Assembly: GCA_025363455.1 (NCBI GenBank)
Contig: JANYDW010000016.1
Location: 1 to 64,000 of the forward strand
DNA: 64,000 nucleotides
Source of the DNA: Oleiharenicola sp.
Lineage (GTDB): Bacteria; Verrucomicrobiota; Verrucomicrobiia; Opitutales; Opitutaceae
Direction of reading: 5' to 3'
Part shown: one piece after another, positions 27,122 to 37,857 of the stretch
Numbering within the stretch: the first letter of the stretch is position 1
Layout of the letters: each line of letters opens with the position of its first letter
Notes under the pieces: model-generated
Seen by the model: only the letters and a program-made list of their open reading frames with translations
Told to the model about the DNA's origin: nothing
Databases searched by the model: none
Made by a program: the position numbers and the translations under genes

Positions 27122-27146
27122 GTTTGTAGTCTAATAGACTACAAAC
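27122..27146. promoter_or_regulatory. 25-bp palindrome upstream of the HTH gene (putative operator)
   Basis: GTTTGTAGTCTA-A-TAGACTACAAAC, 12-bp perfect arms, 14 nt upstream of the start codon. Confidence 0.75.
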
Positions 27147-27576
27147 TGGTCTGGGGGAATTGGTTCAGTCGAACGGGCTGAAGCGCGGCGAACGGGCGGC
27201 GGACGCAGAGACCGATTTGCGTGGGCCGCAAGGGTGGTTGGTCTGCTTCGCACCAAGAGTGGAGGACCGACCCGCAAGAGTTGCCATGATGCTTTCGCCA
27301 CCGGGCTCAGGTTGGTCTGAGCCGAGTCCTGCTGCCAGTGGAGAAACGACACGGGATGATTGTCCATACACGCAGCCCGTGTAGAAATGAGTTGAGCTTT
27401 CTGCCGGTGACAAAGCAACGGGTAAAAGGTCAATCCGATGAACCCGGGGGTTGAACTTCAGGCAGATATCCCGTCTCACTTCGGCACGGGCCGTAACAAT
27501 GCAAAGCTCAACTTAGCTGAGGTGAATATGCTGCGGGCAGATACAGTATAGCTGCGGTCGCCCTGTTAGCTACCGC

Positions 27577-28803
27577 TCACTCGTACCGCAGGGCCTCGAT
27601 CGGGTCGAGGGAGGCGGCCTTCCACGCGGGGTAGTAGCCGAAGCCGATGCCGATCGCCGAGCATACGGCCATGCCCGCGATGGCCCAGCCCCAGGGGAAA
27701 ATCGCGGTGGCGTTGAGCATGGTCGCGACGACGTTGCCGCCGATCACGCCCACCGCGATGCCGACCAGTCCGCCCGCCAGCGAGAGCACGACGGCCTCGA
27801 TGAGAAACTGGGAGAGGATGTTGCGCTTCTTGGCGCCGATGGATTTGCGGATGCCGATCTCCTTGGTGCGTTCCGTCACGCTGACGAGCATGATGTTCAT
27901 CACGCCCACGCCCGAGGCCAGCAGGGCAATGGCACTGATGACAAAGGCGCCGACCGCCACGACGCCAGCGATGTTGTTGAAAGCCTCGATGAGGGAATCG
28001 TTGGAGAAGATCTCGAAGTCATTGGAGTCCTCCGGCCCGCGCTCGCGCACGAGGCGCATCGTGCCGACGGCAGATTCCTGGATGGCGGCCAGGCCGGCCT
28101 GGCTGGGGGCCTGGACATTGATGCTGATGGAACGGCCGCGCCGGCCATAGGCATCCAGGAACCGGGTGATGGGGATAATGGCGAAATTGTCCATGCTCTG
28201 GCCAAAGGAGGAGCCTTTGTGGCCGAGCAGGCCCACGACCGTGTAGTTCTGCCCGTCGATCCGCACCATGTGCCCGATCGGGTTTTCGTTGATGAAAAGT
28301 TTCTGGGTTAGTTCGTCACCGAGGAGACAGACGGGGCGGGCAAACTCCACGTCGTCCGGCCCGATGTTGCGGCCGACCGCGATTTCGAAGTTGCGGGCGG
28401 TGATCAGGTACTCGTCGGCCCCGCCGAGCAGGACGTTGGGGTTGGTGCGGCGGTCGAGGTAGGTGGCCACGCGGCCACCCCGCCGGAGCATGAGCCCGAC
28501 CTGGGCCGAGTCACCCATCAGCTGCTTGAACCGGGCCGCCTGCGGGTAGGTGATGTCGCGGCGGTTGGCAAAACGCTGGCGCGGATCGCTGAAGTTGATC
28601 GCCGGATATTTGGAGAACTGAAAGCTATTTGCCCCGAGGACATTCAGTCCCGATTCAATCGAGCCGCGCAGGCCGGTGATGACCGTCATCACGCCGATGA
28701 CGGAGAATACACCCACGGCAATGCCGAGCATCGTAAGTCCCGAACGCAGCTTGTTGGCCTTGAGTGAGTCCAGCGCCAGGCGGAGGATTTCGGAGAAGTT
28801 CAT
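27577..28803 (-). CDS. MacB-like ABC transporter permease
   Basis: MNFSEILRLALDSLKANKLRSGLTMLGIAVGVFSVIGVM...; C-term GFGYYPAWKAASLDPIEALRYE. Confidence 0.9.
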   Translation of the reverse strand: MNFSEILRLALDSLKANKLRSGLTMLGIAVGVFSVIGVMTVITGLRGSIESGLNVLGANSFQFSKYPAINFSDPRQRFANRRDITYPQAARFKQLMGDSAQVGLMLRRGGRVATYLDRRTNPNVLLGGADEYLITARNFEIAVGRNIGPDDVEFARPVCLLGDELTQKLFINENPIGHMVRIDGQNYTVVGLLGHKGSSFGQSMDNFAIIPITRFLDAYGRRGRSISINVQAPSQAGLAAIQESAVGTMRLVRERGPEDSNDFEIFSNDSLIEAFNNIAGVVAVGAFVISAIALLASGVGVMNIMLVSVTERTKEIGIRKSIGAKKRNILSQFLIEAVVLSLAGGLVGIAVGVIGGNVVATMLNATAIFPWGWAIAGMAVCSAIGIGFGYYPAWKAASLDPIEALRYE

Positions 28804-30047
28804 TCGTAACGCAACGCCACCACCGGGTCGAGCTTGCTGGCGGACCAGGCCGGGGCGAAGCCGCTGAAGATGCCCGTAAACACCGAGACCACGAGCCCGA
28901 TGACCACGAGGCTGGTGGAGAAGACGAGCGGGAACGACGGTGCGATGACGCCGACCACGGAGGTCAGGCCGGCCGCCAGCGTGAGCCCGGCCACCCCGCC
29001 GACAAAGCAGATGGCCACCGCCTCGATGAGAAACTGGAGCAGAATGGTGCGGCGGCGGGCGCCGAGGGCCTTGCGCGTGCCGATCTCCTTGGTGCGTTCC
29101 TTCACGCTCACGTAGGTGATGTTCATGATGCCGATGGCGCCAACGAAGAGGGCCAGGCCGGTGATGAAGAGACCGGCCAGCGCCACGCCGTTCTTGATCG
29201 GGTCAAGCTGTTCCCGGATGGTGCCCTGCTCGTTGATGCTGAAATCATCACGCTTTTCTGGCCCCAGCATGCGGAGCCGGCGCATGAGGCCCTGCAACTC
29301 ATCCTTGGCCTCGGCCATGCGGGTGCCATCGACCTGCACGCGGATCTCGCAGTCCTCCCCCACCCGGTAATACCGCCGGTAGGTGGTGAGCGGCATGGCG
29401 ACCATGGAATCCCAGCTGAACAGGCCGAGGAAACTGCCCTGTTTGGCCGCCACGCCGATGACCGAGAAATTCTGATCCTTGATCCGGATCGTCTTCCCGA
29501 GCGGCGAGTCGTTGGGGAAGAGTGCGTCGGCGACGTCAAATCCGATGAAACAAACGTTCGTCCCGGCCTGGCCCTCGAAGTCGCTGAAGAAGCGCCCCTC
29601 CCTAATGTCGGAACGGGTGATCCGGGCGTAGTCCGCCGTGGTGCCGAGCGTGTAGATGTTGTTCAGCCGGTATTCGCCGCGGATGATGGTGGTGAAACGC
29701 TCCGCCGCCGGCACGGCCAGCTTGAGCGTGGTGCCGGGATTGGTGGCGATCCACTCGTTTATCTGGCGGGCATATTCGTGGCGGACGGGACGGCGGTTGC
29801 GGTAATTCCACCAATCCTCGATATTGCCCCAAGGCCATTTGGTAACATAGAGCAGGTCGTCGCCGAACCCCGCAAAGCTGCGGTCCACCCCGGCATCGAT
29901 GCCCTTGATCGCCGTGCCCATGAGGGTGACCGCCACGATGCCGATGATGACTCCGAGGGCCGTGAGGGCCGAGCGCAGCTTGTTGGCCCGGATCTGGGCA
30001 AATGCGATCCGCAGGGACTCGGTGAGCTCGTAGTAGAGGCGTCTCAT
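28800..30047 (-). CDS. MacB-like ABC transporter permease (second type)
   Basis: MRRLYYELTESLRIAFAQIRANKLRSALTALGVIIGIVAVTLMG...SASKLDPVVALRYE. Confidence 0.9.
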   Translation of the reverse strand: MRRLYYELTESLRIAFAQIRANKLRSALTALGVIIGIVAVTLMGTAIKGIDAGVDRSFAGFGDDLLYVTKWPWGNIEDWWNYRNRRPVRHEYARQINEWIATNPGTTLKLAVPAAERFTTIIRGEYRLNNIYTLGTTADYARITRSDIREGRFFSDFEGQAGTNVCFIGFDVADALFPNDSPLGKTIRIKDQNFSVIGVAAKQGSFLGLFSWDSMVAMPLTTYRRYYRVGEDCEIRVQVDGTRMAEAKDELQGLMRRLRMLGPEKRDDFSINEQGTIREQLDPIKNGVALAGLFITGLALFVGAIGIMNITYVSVKERTKEIGTRKALGARRRTILLQFLIEAVAICFVGGVAGLTLAAGLTSVVGVIAPSFPLVFSTSLVVIGLVVSVFTGIFSGFAPAWSASKLDPVVALRYE

Positions 30048-30128
30048 GGGATTTTCGATTTTGGATTTCCGAATCTCGATTTCGAACGTGGGAGGGGCTT
30101 TACGCCTCGACTGTTTCGCCCCAGACTC

Positions 30129-30234
30129 CACACACCCCGCCCTGCCGGGCACCCCTCTTCATAGAGGGGATTGTCGCAGCGAAGGCTTGATTCCCCTCTC
30201 TCAAGAGGGGTGGCGCTGTGCGCCGGGGTGTGTG
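30129..30234. repeat. Nested palindromic element, copy A
   Basis: CACACCCCG...ACCCCTCTTCATAGAGGGG...CCCCTCTCTCAAGAGGGGT...CGGGGTGTGTG. Confidence 0.85.
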
Positions 30235-30340
30235 CGCGACACCCGAAAGCAAACGCGCCCTACACGCGCTACCGGACGATCCGTCTTCGGGCGTTGAGTT
30301 ACGGGGGTTCATGAAGAAATCGAAAATCGAGAATCAGGGG

Positions 30341-31072
30341 TTAAACCGTCTGATCCGATTCAATCAATCCGTCGCGCAGGCGGACAATCCGGCGGGCGTG
30401 CCGGGCAACGTCCTCCTCGTGGGTGACCACGATGAGGGTGTTGCCCAGTTCATAGAGGTGCTCGAAGAGATCCATGATCTCGACGCCAGTCTTGGAGTCG
30501 AGGTTGCCGGTGGGCTCGTCGGCGAGGATGATGGACGGGCGGGTCACGAGGGCCCGGGCGATGGCCACGCGCTGGCGCTGGCCACCCGAAAGCTCGTTGG
30601 GCCGGTGGTGCATGCGGTCACCGAGGCCGACATCCGTCAGGGCCTGCGCAGCGCGCTGGAGGCGCTCGGAGCGGGACAATCCGGCGTAGATCAGGGGCAG
30701 CTCGACGTTATGCAGGGCGTTGGAGCGCGGCAGGAGGTTGAAAGTCTGGAAGACGAAACCAATCTCACGATTGCGGATGTCGGCCAGTTCGTCGTCGACC
30801 ATGGACGCCACATTCTTGCCGTTGAAGTCGTAATGCCCGGCCGTCGGTGTGTCGAGGCACCCGAGCATGTTCATGAGAGTGGACTTGCCCGAGCCGGAGG
30901 GTCCCATGATGGCCAGGTACTCGTTCCGTCGGATGGTGAGCGCCACCCCGCGCAAGGCGTGGATGGTCTCTTCGCCCATCTGGTAGAGCTTGGTCACGCC
31001 ATCAATCTGGATGACCAGCTGGCCGGGGGGACGGACGGAGCGCGCGGCTGCGGGAGCGGATGAAGCGGTCAT
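30341..31072 (-). CDS. MacB/LolD-like ABC transporter ATP-binding protein
   Basis: Walker [34 protein letters not shown]. Confidence 0.95.
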   Translation of the reverse strand: MTASSAPAAARSVRPPGQLVIQIDGVTKLYQMGEETIHALRGVALTIRRNEYLAIMGPSGSGKSTLMNMLGCLDTPTAGHYDFNGKNVASMVDDELADIRNREIGFVFQTFNLLPRSNALHNVELPLIYAGLSRSERLQRAAQALTDVGLGDRMHHRPNELSGGQRQRVAIARALVTRPSIILADEPTGNLDSKTGVEIMDLFEHLYELGNTLIVVTHEEDVARHARRIVRLRDGLIESDQTV

Positions 31073-31104
31073 GGTAGGAGACGGCGGGATCAGCGATCCC
31101 CGCC

Positions 31105-32487
31105 CTACAGTCGCTTCCTCTCGTCCGGCTTCTTCGGAGGTTCGAGGCGGATCTTGTCGCCGTCCTTGAGCATCCGGGTGATGGTGCTGAACGGGCCGGA
31201 GACGATCTCGTCGCCCTTCTTGAGGCCGGAAGTAATTTCCATGTGGGTCGAGTCGGCGATGCCCGTCTTGACCGACACCATCTTGACCGTGTCGCCGGAG
31301 CGGAGGAAAACGACGCGTTGGAGGGCCTCGCGGTCGGCGCGCTCGCGTTCGCGCTGGTCCTTCTGGTTGACCGCGGCGGCGGCGCCCTCGCCCTTGGTTT
31401 CCTTGGCCTTCTTGTCCCGGTCCCCGGCAAGCTCGTCGATGGTCTTGGCCCCCTCGCGGCTGCGCACCGTGACGGCCTGGATAGGCACAGCGACAACGTC
31501 GGTGACGGTCTTCGTCTCGATGTCGGCGTTAGCGCTCATGCCGGGTCGGAACGCGGCGTCACGGTCGGTGATGCGGATCTTGACGACAAAGTTGGTGACT
31601 TCCTCCTGCGTGTTCTGGCCGAGGGTGCGGGCGGTGGAGGCGATCTCCCAGACCTCGCCGTTGAACCGTCGGTTCGGATAGGCATCCACCGAGATGCGGC
31701 CCTTGTCGCCAATCTTGACGTTGACGACGTCGTTCTCGTTGACGTTCACCCGCACCTCCATCTTGGCGAGTTCCGCGACGCGCATAACTTCGGTGCCGGC
31801 AAACTGGCCGGTACCCACGACGCGCTCACCGACCTCACTGGTGCGGGAGGTGACCGTGCCGTCGATCGGCGAATAAATCACGGTCTTGCTGAGCTGTTCC
31901 TGGGCCTGGGCCAGCAGGCCCTCGGCGCTGCGGATCTGCGCCAGGAAATTGTCGTAGTTGGCTTGGGCCTGCTCAAAAGCCGTGCGGCTGGCGGTGAATT
32001 CGGCATCGGAGATCAGCTGCTTCCCGTGGAGGTCCTGGCTGCGCTTGTAATCTTCCTCGGCCTTGAGCAGCGAAGACTTGGTCTGGATGGCGGAGGCCCG
32101 CGCCGAAGCCAGGGCGGCCTCCCGCTGGTCGAGCTGGTACTTGTAGTTGTCGGGCTTGATGCGCACGAGCAGGTCGCCCTTCTTGACGAGGGCGCCCTCC
32201 CGCAGCGGCAACTCGGTGATCTCGCCGGACACCTCGGGCGCGATCTTGACCTCGATCTCGGGCTGGACCTTGCCCGTGGCGTTGACGCTCTGGATGATGG
32301 TCTTGATGATGGCCTTTTCTGTCGTCACCACCAAGGCCTTGTCCTTGCCCTTGTTCTTGATGATGGCACCGGCCACCACGGCCACGAGCAGCAGCAGGCT
32401 GCCGATGACAAGCCAGAGGCGTTTGCGGGAATTCTTCTTCGGCGTGACGTTTGCCGGGGTGGAGGGAGGGTTGGCAGGTGCAGACAT
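31105..32487 (-). CDS. MacA-like membrane fusion protein
   Basis: [25 protein letters not shown]...; RND/ABC adaptor features [37 protein letters not shown]. Confidence 0.9.
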   Translation of the reverse strand: MSAPANPPSTPANVTPKKNSRKRLWLVIGSLLLLVAVVAGAIIKNKGKDKALVVTTEKAIIKTIIQSVNATGKVQPEIEVKIAPEVSGEITELPLREGALVKKGDLLVRIKPDNYKYQLDQREAALASARASAIQTKSSLLKAEEDYKRSQDLHGKQLISDAEFTASRTAFEQAQANYDNFLAQIRSAEGLLAQAQEQLSKTVIYSPIDGTVTSRTSEVGERVVGTGQFAGTEVMRVAELAKMEVRVNVNENDVVNVKIGDKGRISVDAYPNRRFNGEVWEIASTARTLGQNTQEEVTNFVVKIRITDRDAAFRPGMSANADIETKTVTDVVAVPIQAVTVRSREGAKTIDELAGDRDKKAKETKGEGAAAAVNQKDQRERERADREALQRVVFLRSGDTVKMVSVKTGIADSTHMEITSGLKKGDEIVSGPFSTITRMLKDGDKIRLEPPKKPDERKRL

Positions 32488-32594
32488 GAGATTCAGTAGG
32501 TCGGGTAGATTGGGAGAAATATACGGGGCTTGGCCAGCGCTTTGTCCAGTCCTGCAAATACGGCAGGCTCCCGGCGGACCAGGCTGCTCTATGC

Positions 32595-33836
32595 CTATTC
32601 GTAGCGCAGGGCCTCGATCGGATCGAGGGATGCGGCCTTCCACGCCGGGTAGAAGCCGAAGCCAACGCCAATCCCCGAGCAGACCAGGAGGCCGATGGCC
32701 GCCCAATCCCAAGGGAAGACCACCGAGGCATTGAGCATCAGGGCCAGGCCGTTGCCGCCCGCCACTCCGAGCAAAATGCCCATCACGCCACCCGCCAGGG
32801 AAATGGCCACCGCCTCGATCAGGAATTGGGCGAGGATGCTCTTTTTGCGGGCGCCGATGGACTTGCGGATGCCGATCTCCTTCGTGCGCTCAGTCACGCT
32901 GACCAGCATGATGTTCATGATGCCGACCCCGGCGGCCAGCAGCGCGATGCCACTGATGACAAAGGAGCCGGCCGCCACGGCGTCAGCCACCTTGGCAAAG
33001 GAGGCGATGAGCGACTCGTTGGAGAACAGGTCGAAATCGTTGTCGTCCTCCGCCTTCAGCCCCCGGGCGATACGCATGGCGGTGATGGCCTTGTCGATGG
33101 TCTCGTTGTAGAGATCATGCGAAGGGGCCTGCGTGGCAATGTTCAGCGACTGGCGCGTGTTGCCGAACTCCATCGCGAACCGGGTGATCGGCACGATGAT
33201 GAGTCCGTCCTGGCTCTGGCCGAAGGAGGTTCCGCGCGCGGCCAAAATGCCGATCACCGCATAGGTGCGGCCGCGCACCTTGATGACCTTGCCCAAGCCG
33301 GACTCGGCCGGGAACAGTTTCTTGTTCACATCCTCGCCGATGACGCAGATCGGCCGGGCCAGGTCGATATCCGCCTGGGTGAAATTGCGACCGACGCCGA
33401 CGGTATAGGAGTTGGCGGGAAAATAGTATTGGTTGCCACCGGCAAAGGTCAGGTCGGGCGAAGTCTTGCGATTGAGATAAGTCGCCTGCGCCGCGCCTTG
33501 GGCTCCGAAATCATACAGCTCAAGGCTGATGATCTCCGCGACGCCCTCCATCAACTGCTGGTAACGCTGCCCTTCCTTGACCGTGATATTGCGGCGCTGC
33601 TGGAATTTGCGGTTGTTGCCGTTGTTGAAGCCGGCCGGATATTTTTGAAACTGAAAGGCGTTGGCGCCGAGTTGGGAGATGCCCGACTCGATCGATCCCC
33701 GCAGGGCGGTCACGGTGGTCATGACGCCGATGACCGAGAACACGCCGATCGTGATGCCGGTCATGGTCAGAAAGGACCTGAGCTTGTTCACCCCAAGCGA
33801 ACCGAGGGCCATCTGCAGGATTTCGCGGAAATTCAT
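32595..33836 (-). CDS. MacB-like ABC transporter permease (paralog of 27577-28803)
   Basis: MNFREILQMALGSLGVNKLRSFLTMTGITIGVFSVIGVM...GFYPAWKAASLDPIEALRYE. Confidence 0.9.
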   Translation of the reverse strand: MNFREILQMALGSLGVNKLRSFLTMTGITIGVFSVIGVMTTVTALRGSIESGISQLGANAFQFQKYPAGFNNGNNRKFQQRRNITVKEGQRYQQLMEGVAEIISLELYDFGAQGAAQATYLNRKTSPDLTFAGGNQYYFPANSYTVGVGRNFTQADIDLARPICVIGEDVNKKLFPAESGLGKVIKVRGRTYAVIGILAARGTSFGQSQDGLIIVPITRFAMEFGNTRQSLNIATQAPSHDLYNETIDKAITAMRIARGLKAEDDNDFDLFSNESLIASFAKVADAVAAGSFVISGIALLAAGVGIMNIMLVSVTERTKEIGIRKSIGARKKSILAQFLIEAVAISLAGGVMGILLGVAGGNGLALMLNASVVFPWDWAAIGLLVCSGIGVGFGFYPAWKAASLDPIEALRYE

Positions 33837-33849
33837 TGGACTATGAGTG

Positions 33850-35103
33850 CTATTCGTAGCGGAGGGCCACAACCGGATCGAGGCGCGAGGCGCCCCAGGC
33901 CGGGGCGAAGCCCGACACGATGCCGGTGGCAATCGAAACCACCATGCTGATGATCACCAGGCTCCCCGAAAAGACGACCGGCAGGCTCGGCATGGTCGAC
34001 TGCAGGATCAGGCACAGGCTGAAGGTCAGGGTCAGACCAATCAGGCCGCCGATCAGGCAGATCGAGACGGCCTCGATAAGGAACTGCAGGAGGATGCTGC
34101 GCCGCCGGGCCCCGAGGGCCTTGCGGGTGCCGATCTCCTTGGTGCGCTCCTTCACGCTGACAAAGGTGATGTTCATGATGCCGATGGCGCCAACGAAGAG
34201 CGACAGGCCCGTGATGAACAGACCGGCGAAGGCAATGCCCTTCTTGATCGGATCGAGCTGCTCGCGGAAGGCTTGCTGTTGGTTGATGGAGAAATTGTCG
34301 CGTTCGCCCGGGAGCAGTCCGCGCACGCGTCGCATCGCGCCAATGAGTTCCTCCTTGGCCTCTTCCATGCGATTTTTGTCCTTCACCTTCACCCGCAGCT
34401 GGGAGCTGTTGGAATTGAAGCTGAAATATTTCCGATAGGCGTTTAGCGGCACCATGACCTGGTTGTCGAAGCTGAAGAGGCCGAGGAACGCTCCCTGCTT
34501 GGCGAGCACGCCGATGACCGTGAAGGGCTGGCCGGAGATCTTGACGCTCTGGTCCAACGGCGAACTGTTGGGAAAGAGCGCCTCGGCCACGTCGAAACCC
34601 AGTACGCAAACCTGGCGGCCACCCGCAGACTCGGTGTCGTTGAACAGCCGCCCCTCCTTGAAATCGGCGGACATCATCTGCGAATAATTCGCGGTGGTGC
34701 CCACGATCTGCACCCCGCCGATCTGGTTCTCGCCGGTCTTGACCGGGCCACCCCGGGCGGCCACCGGCACCGCGACTTGCAGCAAGGAATCCCGGGAATC
34801 CTCGATGACGCGGTTGAGCTGGTCCGACATCTCCGGGCGGATCAGCGGGCGATTCTGATAGTTCCACCAGTCGTCGACCCGGCCCCACGGCCATTTCTGC
34901 ACGTAAAGCACGTCGTCCCCCAACATCGCCAGGCTGTTTTGGAAGCCCACGTCGATGCCGTTGATGGCGGTCCCCATGAGCGTGACCGCGACAATGCCGA
35001 TGATGACACCGAGGGCCGTGAGGACCGACCGCATCATGTTTGCCCGGATCTGGGTGAGCGCGATGCGGGAGGACTCGCTGAATTCGTTCCAGAGGCGTTG
35101 CAT
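33850..35103 (-). CDS. MacB-like ABC transporter permease (paralog of 28800-30047)
   Basis: MQRLWNEFSESSRIALTQIRANMMRSVLTALGVIIGIVAVTLMG...GASRLDPVVALRYE. Confidence 0.9.
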   Translation of the reverse strand: MQRLWNEFSESSRIALTQIRANMMRSVLTALGVIIGIVAVTLMGTAINGIDVGFQNSLAMLGDDVLYVQKWPWGRVDDWWNYQNRPLIRPEMSDQLNRVIEDSRDSLLQVAVPVAARGGPVKTGENQIGGVQIVGTTANYSQMMSADFKEGRLFNDTESAGGRQVCVLGFDVAEALFPNSSPLDQSVKISGQPFTVIGVLAKQGAFLGLFSFDNQVMVPLNAYRKYFSFNSNSSQLRVKVKDKNRMEEAKEELIGAMRRVRGLLPGERDNFSINQQQAFREQLDPIKKGIAFAGLFITGLSLFVGAIGIMNITFVSVKERTKEIGTRKALGARRRSILLQFLIEAVSICLIGGLIGLTLTFSLCLILQSTMPSLPVVFSGSLVIISMVVSIATGIVSGFAPAWGASRLDPVVALRYE

Positions 35104-35166
35104 ATTATTTCTGATTTTTTGGTTTCCGATTTTTGTTTGCGGCCGCGGCAAGGGCTTCCCGCCCTA

Positions 35167-35270
35167 CACACCCCGCCCTGTCGGGCACCCCTCTTCATAG
35201 AGGGGATTCCCGCGACGATGGTCTGGGGCCCCTCTAGCAAGAGGGGTGGCGCCATGCGCCGGGGTCTGTG
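35167..35270. repeat. Nested palindromic element, copy B
   Basis: CACACCCCGCCCTGTCGGGCACCCCTCTTCATAGAGGGG...CCCCTCTAGCAAGAGGGGTGGCGCCATGCGCCGGGG; same operon position as copy A. Confidence 0.85.
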
Positions 35271-35374
35271 AACTGCGCCTGAAGCCAGACCCACTGGATT
35301 CTTCGCTTTGCTCAGATTGACAGAGGTGGGTGGTCATGGGTTGTTCGAGAATCGAGAATCCAATATCGAAAATC

Positions 35375-36127
35375 CTAATTCTGGCGCACGTCGCTCTCGA
35401 TCAGGCCGTCGCGGAGCCGGACAATGCGCCGGGCGTGGCGGGCGATGTCCTCCTCATGCGTGACGACGATGATGGTATTACCCTGGGCATACAGATCCTC
35501 GAGCAGCTGCATGATCTCTTCGCCCGTGCGGGAGTCGAGATTGCCGGTGGGCTCGTCGGCGAGGATGATGGAGGGGTTGTTCACGAGCGCGCGGGCGATG
35601 GCGACGCGCTGGCGCTGGCCGCCGGAGAGCTCGTTGGGCTTGTGCCCCATGCGCTCGCCGAGACCGACACTGTGGAGCACCGCGATGGCCCGGTCCCGCC
35701 GGGCCGATGGGGACAAACCCGCATAGATGAGGGGCAGCTCGACATTGGCCAACGTGGAGGAGCGCGGCAGCAGGTTGAAGGTCTGGAAGACGAAACCGAT
35801 CTCGCGGTTGCGAATGTCCGCCAGTTCGTCGTCGGACATGCTGGAGACATCCTTGGCGGTGAAGTGGTATTTGCCGGTCGTGGGAGTATCGAGACAGCCG
35901 AGCATGTTCATCATGGTCGACTTGCCGCTGCCTGACGGGCCCATGACCGCCAGGTATTCATTGCGACGGACGTTGAGGGAAACCCCGCGCAAGGCATGGA
36001 CGATTTCTTCGCCCATCTTGTACTCCTTGGTGACGTCCTCGATTTCAATGACGACGGAACCTGGCTCGCGATAATGGCGCGAGCCGGTGGCAGTGGGAGC
36101 GGGGGCAACGGTCATGGCGGGCGGCAT
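35375..36127 (-). CDS. MacB/LolD-like ABC transporter ATP-binding protein
   Basis: [36 protein letters not shown]; near-identical to the 30341-31072 product. Confidence 0.95.
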   Translation of the reverse strand: MPPAMTVAPAPTATGSRHYREPGSVVIEIEDVTKEYKMGEEIVHALRGVSLNVRRNEYLAVMGPSGSGKSTMMNMLGCLDTPTTGKYHFTAKDVSSMSDDELADIRNREIGFVFQTFNLLPRSSTLANVELPLIYAGLSPSARRDRAIAVLHSVGLGERMGHKPNELSGGQRQRVAIARALVNNPSIILADEPTGNLDSRTGEEIMQLLEDLYAQGNTIIVVTHEEDIARHARRIVRLRDGLIESDVRQN

Positions 36128-36133
36128 CAGGGG

Positions 36134-37513
36134 TTATTTCTTTTCCTCGACCGGCTTCGCCTTTTCCAACACGACCGCGGCCCCGTCTTTCAGTCGGCGG
36201 CTGATGGCCGCATAGGTGCCGGAGACCACCTCATCCCCGGCCTTCACGCCGCTCTTGACCTCGATGTGGGTGTTGTCGGCGATGCCGGTCTCGACCTTTT
36301 GCATGCGGACCTTGGCGCCGGATTTGATGAAGATGACCCGCTGGAGCTGATCGCGGGTGCGGCGGGCCTGGGTCTTTTCATCAGCGACCTCGAGGTCGTT
36401 GCCGGACTTTTCTTTGGCCTCCTTGGCCTTCTGCTGCTGCAATTCCTCGGTGGTTTTGCCGCCTTCCGCGCGGACGGTGACGCTCTGGATCGGCACGGCG
36501 ATGACGTTCTCCACGGTCTTGGTCTCGATGTCGGCCGTGGCGCTCATGCCGGGGCGGAGCTGGATATCGCGGTCGGTGACCCGGATCTTGACGAGAAAAT
36601 TGGTGACCTCGGTGGACTGGGCGGCCGACTGGGAGGTGACCGTCGCACTCCCCTGCGCCGAGGAGCTGATCTCGGACACCGACCCGGAGAATTTCCGGCT
36701 GGGATAGGCATCGATGCTGATGATCGCGTGGTCCTTGATCTTCACGTTCACGATGTCGTTCTCGTTGACCAGGACGCGGAGTTCCATGTTGCCGAGATCG
36801 GCAATGCGCATGATCTCGGTGCCGGCAAACTGGCCGCCGCCGATGACGCGTTCGCCCACCTCGCTGGTGAGCGAACTGATCGTGCCGTCCATCGGGGCAA
36901 ACAGGGTGGTCTTTTCGAGCGAATCGCGGGCCTGGGTAAGCGAGCCCTCGCCGCGGCGAATCTGTGCCTGCGATGAAGCGTAATCGGCTTTCGCCACATT
37001 CAGGTTGGTCTGCGCCGTCGTAAAGTCGGCGTCCGACACGAGTTTCTTGGCATAGAGTTCCTGCGACTGCTTGAAGTCCTGTTCGGCTTTCGTGAGGTGG
37101 GCCTGGCTGAGCACGCTGCTCGCCTTGGCGGAGGCCAGGGCCGCATCCATCTGCTCAAGCTGGGCCTGATAGAAGTCGGGCTTGATCTTGACGAGCAGCT
37201 CCCCCTTTTTCACCGCCGCGCCTTCCTTGACGGGGATGGCGATGATCTCGCCGCCGACTTCGGGGGAAATTTTCACCTCGCTCTCGGGCTGGACCTTGCC
37301 CGTGGCGGTAACCACCTGGGTGATCGTCTTCACAAAGGCCTTTTCGGTGGTCACCGGAATGCCGGCTTCCTTGCCCTTGTTCTTGACGATGACGCCTGCC
37401 ACCACGGCCACGAGCAGCACCAAGCAGCCGAGGACGATCCAGAGGCGTTTGCGGGATTTTTTCTTGGGCGCAGCGGAAGCCGGAGTGGAGGGAGGGTTCG
37501 CAGGTGCAGACAT
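36134..37513 (-). CDS. MacA-like membrane fusion protein
   Basis: [25 protein letters not shown]..., close paralog of 31105-32487. Confidence 0.9.
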   Translation of the reverse strand: MSAPANPPSTPASAAPKKKSRKRLWIVLGCLVLLVAVVAGVIVKNKGKEAGIPVTTEKAFVKTITQVVTATGKVQPESEVKISPEVGGEIIAIPVKEGAAVKKGELLVKIKPDFYQAQLEQMDAALASAKASSVLSQAHLTKAEQDFKQSQELYAKKLVSDADFTTAQTNLNVAKADYASSQAQIRRGEGSLTQARDSLEKTTLFAPMDGTISSLTSEVGERVIGGGQFAGTEIMRIADLGNMELRVLVNENDIVNVKIKDHAIISIDAYPSRKFSGSVSEISSSAQGSATVTSQSAAQSTEVTNFLVKIRVTDRDIQLRPGMSATADIETKTVENVIAVPIQSVTVRAEGGKTTEELQQQKAKEAKEKSGNDLEVADEKTQARRTRDQLQRVIFIKSGAKVRMQKVETGIADNTHIEVKSGVKAGDEVVSGTYAAISRRLKDGAAVVLEKAKPVEEKK

Positions 37514-37587
37514 GGGATTTCAGTTGATCGATTAGATTGGGAAAAAAACCGCGGGTGTGGCCCGCACCAAGTCCCGGCCCATAACAC

Positions 37588-37615
37588 ACAGAGGGGTCCC
37601 TGCGGACCCCTCTGT
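37588..37615. promoter_or_regulatory. 12-bp-arm hairpin/operator upstream of the first MacA gene
   Basis: ACAGAGGGGTCC-ctgc-GGACCCCTCTGT, no T tract. Confidence 0.5.
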
Positions 37616-37857
37616 AACACAACTGATAACTGCGAACGGGCGGAGGTTGGCGCAGGGCGAGCGGGCGGTGAATGCCAGAGCGATGAAACGGGTGGTTTCC
37701 GCGGCAAAACGCCCGGGCGCGGTGGCCAGCAGGCAAGACGGGCGGATAAGGTCGGGCATGGCGGTATCACACCCGGGGCGGAGCCAAAGTTGCAGCCTGT
37801 TTTGATGAATGGAGCCGGGGGAGGATGAATGGACGCCACGGTCCGGCCGGCCCGCGG

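Noticed and set aside
27385-27520. GTTGAGCTTT / AAAGCTCAAC inverted segments downstream of the efflux operon
   Set aside because: Only ~10-bp arms far apart; insufficient support for an element or regulatory site.
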